Assembly: GCA_021234535.1 (NCBI GenBank)
Contig: CM037845.1
Coordinates: 4,120,501-4,184,500 of the forward strand
Source: Stichopus chloronotus
Lineage: Eukaryota; Echinodermata; Holothuroidea; Aspidochirotida; Stichopodidae
Reading direction: 5' to 3'
DNA length: 64,000 nt
Notes under the pieces: model-generated
Seen by the model: only the letters and a program-made list of their open reading frames with translations
What the model was told of the DNA's origin: nothing
The model's database searches: none
Position numbers and translations under genes: made by a program
Shown: positions 53,301 through 64,000 of the stretch, in pieces
Layout of the letters: the number at the start of each line of letters is the position of its first letter
Numbering within the stretch: the first letter of the stretch is position 1

Positions 53301-56300
53301 CTAGTTTCCTCATATGACCCCTGGGTTTTGAATGCCAGGGTCATTATCTGTTGCCATATTGCTAAGGGTTATTTTTACTTCCTCTCCCCTCTGGTAAACT
53401 TTTGAAAGACACATGTAAATCTATTCTCAAGTACCCATTCCCCTTTTGTTGCTCTTACCGCCAACTCACCATAGATATATTCCATGAGTTAATCATGTCA
53501 AGTGAATTAAGGTCAGTATTTTATTCAACAGTTTGGTTAACAGACTGGTTCTCTTGTATGCTTTATCCATGTTAATTTAAACCAACCATTCCTTTTCTTC
53601 TTTGGTGATTTATGCTGATGGATTAATGCTGTAAATCTCAGCTCACAATATCTTGAAGGGAGAGGTGTTAACTTTGCAATCTAAGGAAAGGTGTCAGCTT
53701 TGGTAAAGGACAGTATGAAGCGGAACTGTTTTGACATTGAGGATTATGTTCACTTAATGTATTTTTGAAGTGGAACAAAAGTTTTCTGTCACCACACCTT
53801 CTAATTCTGACTCCTCCTACCACAAACCAAACATTGAGTATAAAGCAACTTTTATAATTTGGTCCAGGTGAGATTCGACATCAATTGTCTTTTTGTCTGA
53901 TACTTAGGACAAATGCGCTTCTCGAGCAACTCTGTGCAGGAATGGTGAAATCCAACTTTTACAGTGCATTATGGGAGAGTGTCTTGACCAGTCCCACTGT
54001 TCGTCTTCCAGCAATCAACTTTGTCCTTTCGCAAATCAACAACAAGTCGCCGATGAGCGAACAGAAGTACCTGTTTGGGTCAGACACCCAGCTCTTAGTA
54101 AGTCCCCATCGGCATATATGTTGAATAATGCATGCAGTCATGTACGTGTTAACCATGAGTCCACCATAAATGCATTTTGTATAAATGCAATGTTAAATCA
54201 ACGACCAATCGCAATCGCAAATCAACAACAAGTCGCCGATGAGCAAACAGAAGTACCTTCTTGGGTCGGACACCCAACTCATAGAAAGTCCCTTTCAGCA
54301 TGTGTGTTGAATAATGTATGCAGTCATCTACATGTTAGCCATGAGTCCACCATAAATGCATTTCTTTTAAATGCAATGATATTTCTATGTTTATTTCATG
54401 AAATGTACATGAAAGCAAACATTTACAACTTGACAGTTTAAGTTGCGACAGTGCTCATTGCACTGAGATGTCGACTCATGAATTTAAGCAGCTCTGTTGC
54501 AAACGCCATTTACTTAAATTAAAACGCTTTTCAAGCTTCGAAGTATCTGTTAAAATGAAGAAGAAGGTAGAAGAAGCCATACCCAAAATCAAGCACAAAA
54601 CTAAATCTTGTAGCTATTAAGTTCTCTTGCTACATTGTATCTGTATCCGATCTGTTTTCAGGTCAAGTCTGTGTGTGCTGCCCTCTATGATACCGTGGTT
54701 CTGGTCCAGAGAAGCACCTTGGACCTAGTTCTCATGTGCTTCCCACTGTGCAGTGCGTCAATGACTCTTAGCCACGACCAGCTCACTGAACTGATCACCG
54801 CGACCTTAAACACACTCCTCCGCAGGGACATGTCCCTGAATCGTAGACTTTTCACATGGTTACTAGGAGATCACGACGCCAGCGGATACAGCGCCCCCAA
54901 ACTTACTCCAAACGAGGTCAAGAAGCATAAACGTTCGGACAGTACGGTGTCTACCTCCAGTTATGTTAGTATAGAGGACCAGACAATTTACTTTGAAACA
55001 CATTCCAGGAATCTCTTGATAGAGGGATTGAAAAAGTGGCTTCATGACACTCCTAAAGACACCTCACCTGGAGAAACAGACCAAAAGGTACACCTCCTAA
55101 AGCCGTATAGACTTTTAAATAGCCTTTTGGACAAGCCTGAAGTCGGTCAGGCAATTTTGGACGACATTCTCATCGAGGTGTTCCGTGCCTTGTACGAGAA
55201 GTGTACGTTGGAACCTCGCCAAGGTTCGTCGTCAGACACCTTTTGCGGGATAGTGCGTAGGAAATTGAAGACCGGCTCATCAAAACCTACTGACCTCATC
55301 AAGAATGCCAACCAGCTTTTCAACAATCTGGAGCAGTATTTCATCTGGGAGTACGTTGGACAGAAGTTTGAGATATGCTGTCGTAAATCTGCCGTCAGGA
55401 AACCTTCAGATAAGGAAGGCAGCCACATTCTCACCTGTTCTGAGCTTTGTGTCCTGGTTGACTTTCTGCTGGATATTGTCTCCCTGGTAAGAGACAATTC
55501 TTTCAAATCAACTTACTGAATTACCCATTGTGTCATCTTCATTTAGTGGTTGACAATCCATTGTAGAAAAGGAACCATCTGCTTCTTGTGGCGTCTTTAT
55601 GGTGGTGAATAGTGGAATTTCTCTCCTATGGTGGCTACTATTTCCAACAGTTGTGAGCAAGGTCTAGAAGTAAAACAAATATCATGGAGATACCATAGAG
55701 ACACCATGGCGATATGGTACCTTAGAAATAACTTAGAGATACTGTGGAGATGTAGTGTCAAAACTTTCAATTTGTCCTCTCTTTGGACAGTCTGCCCTCA
55801 TTACAATATCAGGACCCACTGACCACTGATTGGAGAAGCTATTGTGCCCCTCCTAGAAAAGGTCATTCTAGTTGTGAATGTATAATTTCAAAAGTTTGTC
55901 TTGCCTTGTTGATTGACTTCGAGAAATAAAGTTATTGCCTGTGGAATAGAAACAGTGTCTTGTAATCACTACTCCTGCCCATAAACAATCAAGACCCACA
56001 TGAAATATTGTGCAACCCACCTCTGGAAAGCACCTATAGTTAGTGAATTATTGAGCAAGCAGAATGGTCACATTGTGATACAAGTGGGATGGTGGGTGTA
56101 TGCATGCTTTGATCTATTTTTGACTCTAAAGTTGGACACTGAAAAAGTCTTATCAAAATGTTTACCACCTCAGTTTGGTATGACATGGAACACAAATTTT
56201 CGTGTTTTGCCAACGGTATCCCGCTCTCTTTAATGGATGTGTGACATTTTGACTAGAGCCATAAAATTCTTTTCTTTTTCAACTTGCACCTACAAGGTGT

Positions 56301-59300
56301 TAGCTGTTTCCTAACTTTAAGTTAAAGCAAATTTTAGCTGGAGTCGAAATTTTCATTTTCAGTTTGAAATAAAACATGTGTTTCATGATACGGCCTCATG
56401 ACCTCACTCAGTGACATATGCTTGTACACCACTTGCTTGGTGAGCCATCTCATTTCTCATTAAATTCGAACTTTGGACCCCAGTTATCCTCCCTTGATCT
56501 TCTTGGTTTCTTTGTTCACCAGGAATCTTACGCGGAGACACCGACGGAATACTTACCGCAACTTTTATGTAAGATCACGATGTCATTGACAAACAACTGC
56601 AGCCATTTATCCTTGGTTGAAATTCATGATTCTCTTCAACTGTGTCTTAAACTCATGACCAAGGTACTGTAAATGTTTGAACAGCTCTCTTTGTGAGGTT
56701 TGTTCTTTGTTTTTATAACATCTGTTGTTAGCATTTCAATGCTCCTGACCACTTCTGGATGTTCTTTGGGAGATTACCCAGCACTTCTGTCTTTAGATGA
56801 TGAGGTGCAGTTGAGGGTCAAACAACTCTTTTTGTGACAGATAAGGAGTGTATTTAATGGATGTCCAAAGAAGTGATCATGTATGGCAATAAACCATACT
56901 TGTAGATGATCTTGCTGTCCCTTATTCAAAGGAAAGAAATAGCATATGGGTGTACAACTGTGTTTGAGTTTTGAGTGCGTGTTCACTTGCAGGTAACATG
57001 TAGTACACGACAAGTGAAAGAAGTATGTGAAAAAAGGGTTAAGTTAGAAGTAATATTACTGAGTTAAAATGATAACAGAATGAAAATTTACAGAGCATAC
57101 TACAACACTCCCTAACCTCATATAACCTATTCATTTACCATATTGACTGCGATAATACAAACTGTATCAATATTTCTTTTTGTGCTAGTCAAAAATCTGG
57201 GAATATCAGCAGGACTGACGGGATGCAGGCACACCCAGTTGCCAGACACTAGTTAATGGTCAATACAATAAATGCAGAGGGTATATGAAGTGAGTGTATT
57301 GCTCGTTAATTCCTAAACCAGCAAATTTTGGGAAGAACGTTGCAATTATCCCCAATGTCTCTACTTCCAAAATGACTGACAAATTGTGCAACATTTGCCA
57401 GTCAGGAATGGGGAATAAAACTGGCAAATATTTATTATAAGTCAATTGTTGATCTATAGTTTTGTAGAAAATGACACATGCCTGAGTGACATCAGTTTCA
57501 ATCTACCTGCGAAACACGGACATGTTTGTCCTACGGTCTCATTTAGGTGCAACCATCGATGGTCCTGAGCCCCCATCCTCTGGAGAACGATCCGTTGCAA
57601 GCAATGGAACAGGAGGAAGATCTTCCCAAGGAACTTTTGAAACACCTGGAGGGAATAGAGAACGACTACGAGATGGTGGACAGCCAGAATATACCGGTCG
57701 ACACCAGGAGCCTAGACCAAGGTAACATCCTCCCCTTTTGCATTTGGGCCAAGAAAGAGGAATGTGCTCGTGAATCTTGCTGGTAACGCACATGTTGTGA
57801 AGGTTGAATCTGTGAAGGTTGAGATTATGTGGTGGGTTTAACTGTCATGAGGTGATATGGGTAGGAGTGTCTCAGGAATTAAGGTGTGGCAGGATCTTGA
57901 GAAATATGTTACTGGTGGAAGTTGAGAGGTCAGTAGTTAAGTTGCCTTTCTCGACCAACAACTAGAGCCTGGATTTTACTTTCTTTCTGTGTAGGGTGTA
58001 GCTAAAAACAACATTCCCTGCTCTTGTAACTTCCCTGTCTGACAACCCTGCAGGAAAGAGATGTTATTGCAGGTTTCATGTACTTGTTTCATTCTTCCTG
58101 AAGTAACCTTTGTCCTGCTTGTATCATTATTTTATATCAATTTCCACCACTCCCCCAGCTCCTGTTACATGCTTAATCCCTTCTCTTTCACTTGAAATTA
58201 ACCTCGAACTCTTTGAATTGAGAGCGAAAATTTCGTTGTTTGATTAGAAACCTATCTCTCTGAAAGAGTTTGAAAGATTACTTCTGTTATCACCTGTTGT
58301 TTTGTTTTGTCCTACTCTATCAGACAAAGATGAAGATTCCTCATCTCAGGAGAGGAAGGTCTCAGTCCAAAGCAACACCACGGAGGAGATGTTACAAGCA
58401 TCAGAGGCGTCCAGCGAGTCGACAGAAACATTAAATTCAGCCAATGACGAAGACAACAACGGCGCCGGTCACCGTTCCCTCGATCGTCTGGCCTCAAACC
58501 CGTCAGTCCTTTCAAATTCTTCCAAGCGTCATGCTCTGAGTAGGCCCACAAGCCTCGCGGATCCTTCCGATTCTCCAGGCTTCCAAAGTATCGTTGACAT
58601 AGATGACCCACTCTCTCCGATGGACACAAAATTCTCAGAGAAGCTCACCCACAGCAGGAGCCTGAGCTCCGCGAGCCTGACCCTCCCGGAGTCGGAGACT
58701 CCGCCCATGTTTATAATGCAGGCCTGCGTGCAATGCTATCAGAATTTCTTTTCCAAATTTTTGAACAAGAAGATCTTGCCAGGTAGCGATACCACAAAGT
58801 CGTGCATGAAGAAGCTCCACGTCTCCCGTCGCCCCTTCAGGGGGACGGGGTCGTCAGAACAGAAGAAACATTCCAGAATATCATCCTACCTTGACTGCTT
58901 AGAGGGCGTGGAGGACAGGGGCAGTCTGGAACGAACAAACTCAGATTTGACAAGTGACTCTGCCTCTTTGTCTTATCTTGGTAAGTTTCAGTATCAACCA
59001 ATCAGTTGATAAATTTTTCACAGTAGTTACTCCATAACAAAATTACCTCTTGTTTTCTTCACTTGTCAAGGTAACATCAGGTTTTGGCTTCACCTACATG
59101 AAACATTAAAGAGAATTTATTGAAAGCAAACCCTGAGAAAGGGTAAAAAAGATTCACAACATGTGAACAATAGACAAAGTACCACCATTGGTTTGTGTAG
59201 GACAGCAGATGACAAAACACTGTCGATCTACGTTTTTATTGTATTCATCCGCCGGTGATTTTACTCCTCTGTGTTTTATCTGTAGGATAATGCACATTCA

Positions 59301-62300
59301 CCTAAGTGAAGTTAGCCAATAGGAGTGAAGTATTCTTCCCAAGTATGTATTGACACATTGTTGACACTGCTTGTACTGACAAAACAATATTGTCCCAACT
59401 GAGTTATTGTGTAAATTGTTCCTGGCAAGTCAAGTCTCATTCATTCGTTCTGTGGTTTATAAGTAAGATTAGTTTTGAAAGGGAGGATAGATAAAACCCT
59501 GCTATAGTGTAAAGTCAAATGTGCTGTACTTGCAATACAGCTTTTTAAACCTCCTTATCTCCCCCACACCTTCCTTTCTCCTCTCTTTGTTTTGTAGTCA
59601 ACACAACTTTGTGGTGATTGTTGTACGCCTTATGTCATACCAGTTGCCTTTGAAGAAACAATTTGCCAGCTTTTATGTATGTCAGTGCACAATTCTTTTA
59701 CACTCCTACTTTTCATTAAAGTTGTATTCCTTCAGTCTGCGAGTAAGCAGGACACTGCCTCATCACATTGCAATCTTTCAGGCATTAGTGTGGCCGTTGA
59801 CTTTATTTCTCCCCCAACAAACAGACCGATCCCCTCAGATATCGCTGCTATCTCTTACCTTTTCCTGGAAGTGGAAGGGGATGAGTGGGGGGTCTTCAGG
59901 AATATTGCCAAACCATCGTCAAGTTTTTTTTTATCAGTGCCAAAGCTGTTGTGCTGATACAGATGTAGATCTTTCTCACAGGGTCCTTGCATTAATTGCA
60001 GTATAGCTCCTAATCTGCCTGTTTTAATGAGTCCCTTGAGTGAGATTGAAGCTATTGGCGTGCAGAATAATTGGAATCTTTACGTCCAATGACCGGAACT
60101 TTCTAGTTCGGTTACATGGCCGTAGGCAGACAGAATCAGTATGATCCTGTTTTGTAAGTGGGTTTGTAAATGTGTGGAGGGGCTTACTGTTTGATACCCT
60201 AAGATGGTAAACAAAAAAGTAAACAAAATAGCTCTATCAGATCTCATTTTGAACTTTTCACCCACCGAGTAGAAAAATCACGGTATATGTCCCGGCTGTT
60301 GTCGATGAAATTTCATTTAATGATAAAGAGAACTCTAAGTAACAGATCATCTTTCAGAATTAGAATTTGCGGTCATAGGTACGATATAAGCTGCCTAGCT
60401 GGATGGTGGAAAGTTTATTCCCATGTTACCGCCGGTCCTGGTTCAGGTAGACAGAGATATCGGATCTTGAAGTCCTCTCGACAACACTGTGCAATGTATG
60501 TCGAGGATGATAATTCCTGCTTAGCATGTGGTGTTGTCTCCTACCTTACGGTAGCAAAAAAGATTTCTGCATCTCAGATGTTGATAGAGAGGAAGAGAAG
60601 TGGTTTTCTCCTTTTGGTGAATGCATTTGTTTGCCATCAGTGTAGGAGCATCGGTCTTATCATCTGTAAACTTGGAATGCTCTTTTCCAAGCTGTCTCGC
60701 TTGGAATTAGTTGTTACGTAGTGAAACACTTTGCAATGGACACCCCAGTCCGCTATCATTTGACATCTGCCGCATGGCTAGACATAAAGAAGTAATAAAC
60801 GAATGGAGTAGAACAGTGCTTCCAGAGCATCTTTTACTTAAGCGAGTGGAGACTCATATTACATATCTAGGATAAAAATTTGTTTTGTGGGAATGTTGGA
60901 TGTTGAAATGTGGGAATATTGGATGATCCACCATTGGAACATGCATTCTGGAGCCAGTATTTGTACATCGCACCATACATAAGTATACTGTTTGGGAGCT
61001 GTGGTTCCTGCCTTACCATTATTATTTCAAGCTATGCAACCATTTAGATTTTCTGTGTGGCTTTGGTTTCCCTTTGTCGTCCTTTTGTTCGAAGCTGCCG
61101 CGTAGGTGACACTTCGGTAGTGTTAGATGTTCAGTGAGATTAACTGGAGGGGTCAGGTAACCATCCTTGTATTTAAAAGTCTCCTAACTGCCCCTTTTTC
61201 TCTCTTCCACAGGCGATATTTCTTACGAGTGCAATACTTCAGATGTAGCCATCAGGGCTTTCTCAACAGCTTGCAATCTCTTGGTGGAATTTGCTTGCTT
61301 TCCAATGTACTGCAATGAAAGTTTTTCTGCTGCCTTACTCAGACCTCCCAAACACAAAGGTACTTACTTTCGAAAGGGTTAATCAGTCACCAAAGTGGCA
61401 CAAGGTCTTAAAAAAAAAATTTTGTGCTTCCATATTGTGTTTTTAATTTAAAAAAAAGCATTGTACAGTGTTTGTGCTCCCCTTTATCAAGGGTGTTTCG
61501 ATAGATTCAGTGAATGAAAATGAAAGTCTGTGAAAAAACACAACTATAATTGATACTACCATCATAGTTGTAAAAAAAAAAGGTAAAATTGTTTGCAAGC
61601 GAAGGGGCTGCAGTTAACTTCAGCTTGAAATGATAATGGAAACCAGTCTGACTACAGTGTGCTACCAAAGGTCTCGGTCAAGTAGAATAACTTTGTAGCA
61701 GTTTGCCTTTCGTTCTGTAAAAAACTCATTCCGCATGCAAACGATTTGGTAACCATATGACATCATATGTCTTGAATATTCATCAAATTTAGTATTCATC
61801 AACTTGTTATCATCAAAGATGAAAAAGTCCAATTGAAATGAATATGTTTTTTTTTTTTTAACTTAGTGTGTTAACTGTCCTCACAAATTAATGGTTGTCT
61901 TTTTTGTCTTTTTTTTTTAAGTCGAAATTTTGAGACATGAGTACATATTTAATAAGTTACATGATAATGGTTTAGACAAGCAAGTCATCTCATCACACTG
62001 GTGAAGAGACAGCCAGAAGTTACATCATTTTAGTTTACTTTTCATGTATAAATGAATAGCAAAGTCAAATTGACATCAGTTCAAAGTAATGTTTTGATGA
62101 TATGGTGTTAAATTGTGCAGCATTTCTGAACTTCAGAAAAAAGATTTCCATCGATGTGAAGCAGTGATTGCAACCTGCCTGTTGTCAAGGAAGAAGATGG
62201 TTTTGGTTTCTTGTAAGCTGGTTTTTTCATCAAGTAGGAAATCAAACTTGAACATGAACAGAAGTCATGGTCATGCAGTCACTCGAGGAGCAGATTTCAG

Positions 62301-63855
62301 TTGGACTTTAAATATGGCTCTTGTTAATTTTTTTTTGGGGGGGATGAGATAATGGTTGATGATGTTTTGATTTTGACCTCACGATGGTCGATCCTAGGAC
62401 AGGTTATGTCAACGTGGACTGATGCCATACCATGATGTAAAAAATAATGCGAAATCAAGAAATGTAGGTCAACCTTTTAAAACTCGTTTGCAAAGTGTTT
62501 TTTACATGACATTTATACTTATGTGGAAGTTTACATACATCAATGCAAGACTTGTCTTAGTTAAAATTTCTTGTCTATCAGATTTTTTGCTAGTTCTTTT
62601 TTTCAATTCATATTTTTTTCTTGCCTGCATAGTATGGGAGAAATTATTTTGAATATTGTCTCTCTTTGTCAAATTCCACACCAGGCAATCTTATGGATGT
62701 CCCAGACTGGCTTCAAGTTCTCCTGACCTCAAGCTGTTTTGTACAGAATTTCACTGTCCAGACCACGGCGATCAGCACCATTTTGGAGCTGATCGCAATG
62801 ACCAAATCTGTGGTGTCCAGCTCTGAAAGCAACCAGCTGGTCTTACCGAATCCCCCAGATTCTCCAAAGTCGACTTCGGGGAAAATCTCTGTGGTGCTCA
62901 TACCAGCAATTTCTTCCACCCATCTCGAGAGCTTGAACAACGGATCAACGTTCTTCCAGGTGGGTAGAGGAAGGATCTGTCTTTTTCATGGAGTGTTTTC
63001 CAAGTTTTTTTTCCACAAGCATTTGTAAACTTTGAAATGTGTCACCAATAGTTAGGACACTGATGGAAGTTTCTTGTGACCTTCTTGAAGCTTCTTGCTA
63101 GCTAATAAAAAATATATCACACTTGTAGCTTTCAAATTATTTCTGCATGTAGTCGTCTTGGAGTAATGTCACAATCCTTCAAGTTTCCATTGTGTCTGTA
63201 GTGCTTGTCACATTTTTCTTGCTGTAGTTGAGCTGATTCATCAAGTAGTGTTCTTGCTGTGACTCTTCACTTTTTCTAGTTGCTTGCTCCCGGTACAGCC
63301 CCTCCAGGTACTTCCTCCCTTCACATCCCATTGTTTACTTATGCCAATGCCACGTTCCTCCTTGGTGTGATTCTATTCATTTAGTCTTTGTAAGTGCCAC
63401 TCCAGTTTGTGTTACTCTTGTCCTACCACAACCCCCGCACCCTTTTCCCCGTCTCCTTCCTCCATCGTTCAACATGTTGAAACTTTTGGCAGAGTTGCTT
63501 GTTGTAAATATCATTCATTGAAAGAAAATGGAAGCCAGCATACTGACCTCTGTTGCATCAAGAGGAAGACTGAACTTCAGCAGCCATTTCTTGTCCTCGT
63601 CCATTCACGTGTGGCTTAGCTTAGATACTCTAGAGTGAGATGTGAAGATTTCAGAGTTACTTCATGGTCCACTTTTTTCTTCTTTTTTTTTTTTCATTTC
63701 AGAGGGTTGCAGTCTATTTGTGGGATTGTCTCAACCAGGACACCCCACAACATCACACCAAGAGTGCAGATCTTCTGCACCAGCTCCACAATCTCACTCC
63801 TGACGTCTTCATCTGCGAAAATGTGATCGGGAACTCTCTCATTCGACTCGACAAG
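50172..63855 (+). CDS. DOP1: DOP1 (Dopey family, DOP1A/DOP1B orthologue), 5' part, 10 coding exons, continues past the window
   Basis: Join 50172-50309, 51139-51491, 53908-54097, 54662-55486, 56523-56663, 57547-57721, 58324-58980, 61213-61359, 62685-62959, 63703-63855. These give 3054 nt, 1018 codons with no stop, and every intron is GT..AG. The product matches Dopey proteins along its whole length: the N-terminal Dopey domain (about residues 1-300, containing [14 protein letters not shown] near 31-44, [37 protein letters not shown] and [10 protein letters not shown] at 281-290), then SLLDKPEVG, a Ser-rich variable region (about 550-745), and a conserved part ending in [18 protein letters not shown]. 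Family knowledge: DOP1 is a large cytosolic scaffold that binds MON2, acts in endosome-Golgi traffic and has been linked to kinesin-1. The start ATG is chosen because MNLDEAEL sits where vertebrate DOP1 begins. Family length is about 2300-2500 residues, so roughly 40-45% is present. A single invertebrate orthologue is assumed; A or B cannot be told. Confidence 0.96.
50310..51138 (+). other. DOP1 intron 1
   Basis: 829 nt, AT-rich. No repeat, RNA gene or further coding signal seen. Confidence 0.85.
51139..51491 (+). CDS. DOP1: DOP1 coding exon 2
   Basis: Residues 47-163 plus two bases of codon 164. The acceptor AG is at 51137-51138 after a pyrimidine-containing tract. A second AG lies only nine bases further on, after GTTTTGC; the first AG is preferred because it restores the family sequence V-L-Q next to K-L-I-K. 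The donor GTAAGA is at 51492, phase 2. It encodes the strongly conserved [16 protein letters not shown] and [14 protein letters not shown] blocks of the Dopey N-terminal domain. Confidence 0.94.
51492..53907 (+). other. DOP1 intron 2
   Basis: 2416 nt. It holds a dispersed repeat at about 51688-51840 related to 47583-47750. Otherwise no feature was recognised. Confidence 0.85.
51688..51840. repeat. Dispersed repeat, copy 2 (inside DOP1 intron 2)
   Basis: Diverged relative of 47583-47750 in the same orientation. Confidence 0.5.
53908..54097 (+). CDS. DOP1: DOP1 coding exon 3
   Basis: Completes codon 164 (Arg) and runs to residue 227, ending in GSDTQLL. Acceptor AG is at 53906-53907, donor GTAAGT at 54098, phase 0. 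The last 67 nt of this exon and the following intron sequence are repeated in tandem immediately downstream (see 54217-54380). Confidence 0.94.
54031..54380 (+). repeat. 186-bp tandem duplication spanning the end of DOP1 exon 3 and its donor
   Basis: Bases 54031-54216 (last 67 nt of exon 3 plus 119 nt of intron) recur at 54217 onward to about 54380, with roughly one difference in ten by eye. The second copy has GA where the donor GT was and no acceptor of its own, so it is a dead partial exon. Confidence 0.9.
54662..55486 (+). CDS. DOP1: DOP1 coding exon 4
   Basis: Residues 228-502, 825 nt, the longest exon seen. Acceptor AG is at 54660-54661, donor GTAAGA at 55487, phase 0. It holds [36 protein letters not shown] and [13 protein letters not shown], all hallmark blocks of the family. 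A Ser/Thr-rich insert (around [12 protein letters not shown]) separates the [10 protein letters not shown] block from SLLDKPE. Confidence 0.95.
55487..56522 (+). other. DOP1 intron 4
   Basis: 1036 nt. Between 55683 and 55755 there is a degenerate short periodicity built on GGAGATAC / TAGAGAYAC units. Nothing else recognised. Confidence 0.8.
56523..56663 (+). CDS. DOP1: DOP1 coding exon 5
   Basis: Residues 503-549 (47 codons), beginning [15 protein letters not shown]. This corresponds to the block following LLDIVSL in vertebrate DOP1. Acceptor AG is at 56521-56522, donor GTACTG at 56664, phase 0. Confidence 0.93.
56664..57546 (+). other. DOP1 intron 5
   Basis: 883 nt, AT-rich, no feature recognised. 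Confidence 0.85.
57547..57721 (+). CDS. DOP1: DOP1 coding exon 6
   Basis: Residues 550-607 plus one base of codon 608. It starts [14 protein letters not shown], the equivalent of the K-VQPPLL position in relatives, then becomes acidic and variable ([22 protein letters not shown]). Acceptor AG is at 57545-57546, donor GTAACA at 57722, phase 1. Confidence 0.88.
57722..58323 (+). other. DOP1 intron 6
   Basis: 602 nt, no feature recognised. The first 63 nt stay open in the exon 6 frame only by chance. Confidence 0.8.
58324..58980 (+). CDS. DOP1: DOP1 coding exon 7 (Ser-rich variable region)
   Basis: Completes codon 608 and runs through residue 826 plus one base. The first two thirds are Ser/Asp/Glu-rich and probably disordered. 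From [17 protein letters not shown] onward it aligns with the helical block found before the C-terminal part of the N-half of vertebrate DOP1. Acceptor AG is at 58322-58323, donor GTAAGT at 58981, phase 1. Confidence 0.9.
58981..61212 (+). other. DOP1 intron 7
   Basis: 2232 nt. It includes a 144-codon open frame at 60287-60721 whose product resembles nothing I recognise; its composition looks non-coding. No repeat identified. Confidence 0.8.
61213..61359 (+). CDS. DOP1: DOP1 coding exon 8
   Basis: Completes codon 827 (Gly) and encodes about 48 residues including [19 protein letters not shown]. This corresponds to the AFLAACQLFLECSSFPVY-type block of human DOP1. Acceptor AG is at 61211-61212 after a good pyrimidine tract, donor GTACTT at 61360, phase 1. 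Confidence 0.9.
61360..62684 (+). other. DOP1 intron 8
   Basis: 1325 nt, with several A or T homopolymer tracts (near 61410, 61573, 61848 and 61910). No coding or RNA feature seen. Confidence 0.8.
62685..62959 (+). CDS. DOP1: DOP1 coding exon 9
   Basis: Completes codon 876 (Gly) and runs to residue 967. Begins [18 protein letters not shown] and contains [21 protein letters not shown], then a proline-rich stretch and [10 protein letters not shown], all matching the family. Acceptor AG is at 62683-62684, donor GTGGGT at 62960, phase 0. Confidence 0.92.
62960..63702 (+). other. DOP1 intron 9
   Basis: 743 nt, pyrimidine-rich towards the 3' end with a long T tract just before the acceptor. No other feature recognised. 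Confidence 0.8.
63703..63855 (+). CDS. DOP1: DOP1 coding exon 10 (last one in the window)
   Basis: Residues 968-1018, [18 protein letters not shown] onward, the most conserved block in this half of the protein. Acceptor AG at 63701-63702 follows a long T tract. The donor GTAAAC is at 63856, phase 0. The remaining 145 nt of the window are intron 10. Confidence 0.93.
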
Positions 63856-64000
63856 GTAAACAGATTCACCAAACTGGCAATTTGTTAAACATGTATTGGT
63901 CGTTTTGTATTCAGTTTTGATCGTAGTTTGGAATGATTTGGATCTTGGCCCTTTGACATTTCAAACTGTCTGGAAAAGAATGGTTTCGTACTTTGCACTA

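Noticed and set aside
53971..54441. 156-codon frame covering both copies of the exon 3 duplication
   Set aside because: It is not in the DOP1 reading frame; it is open because the duplicated unit is a multiple of three.
57486..57793. Other frames over DOP1 exon 6
   Set aside because: Shadows of the coding exon in other frames; only the frame from 57547 continues the DOP1 protein.

Overview
This is animal nuclear DNA: introns with GT/AG borders, long non-coding stretches, microsatellites and many degraded transposons. It is not bacterial and no operons are expected. The only gene recognised with confidence is the 5' part of a DOP1 (Dopey, DOP1A/DOP1B) orthologue on the + strand, from about 50.07 kb to the right edge. 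The proteins, the Penelope-like elements, a tRNA-derived SINE and the non-autonomous hAT-like elements suggest a marine invertebrate. An echinoderm, perhaps a sea cucumber, is my guess, and the sequence alone does not prove it.

Layout. 1-5.4 kb is non-coding, with one diverged copy of a dispersed repeat and a possible minus-strand first exon near 3.35-3.65 kb. 5.4-9.85 kb is a cluster of three degraded Penelope-like element (PLE) modules separated by TA-rich microsatellites. Each module encodes a GIY-YIG endonuclease-type C-terminus, and each can be folded at its 3' end into a hammerhead ribozyme-like structure. Two of the three also carry their 3' end as an inverted duplicate on the other side. 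4.9-13.3 kb holds five 11-15 nt poly(G)/poly(C) tracts. At 12.15 kb there is a SINE with tRNA-like A and B boxes; a headless relative lies at 32.06-32.35 kb. 14.60-16.04 kb is a pair of nested hAT-like non-autonomous elements, each with an exact 8-bp target duplication. 16.46-16.93 kb is a two-copy 258-bp tandem repeat. A palindromic-ended MITE family has copies at 19.8, 21.8 and 33.3 kb. A (TATG)n microsatellite lies at 22.78 kb and a 63-bp minisatellite at 24.55 kb. 25-49.9 kb is mostly featureless sequence, either intergenic or a long 5' intron of DOP1.

DOP1. Ten coding exons join in frame into the first 1018 codons: 138, 353, 190, 825, 141, 175, 657, 147, 275 and 153 nt. Every border is GT/AG. 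Known family members are about 2300-2500 residues, so the rest lies beyond the window. DOP1 works with MON2 in Golgi-endosome trafficking. Intron 3 holds a tandem copy of the end of exon 3 plus its donor region, in which the donor GT is now GA.

The most unusual part of the window is the PLE cluster with its hammerhead-like folds, followed by the nested hAT pair and the partial exon duplication in DOP1.
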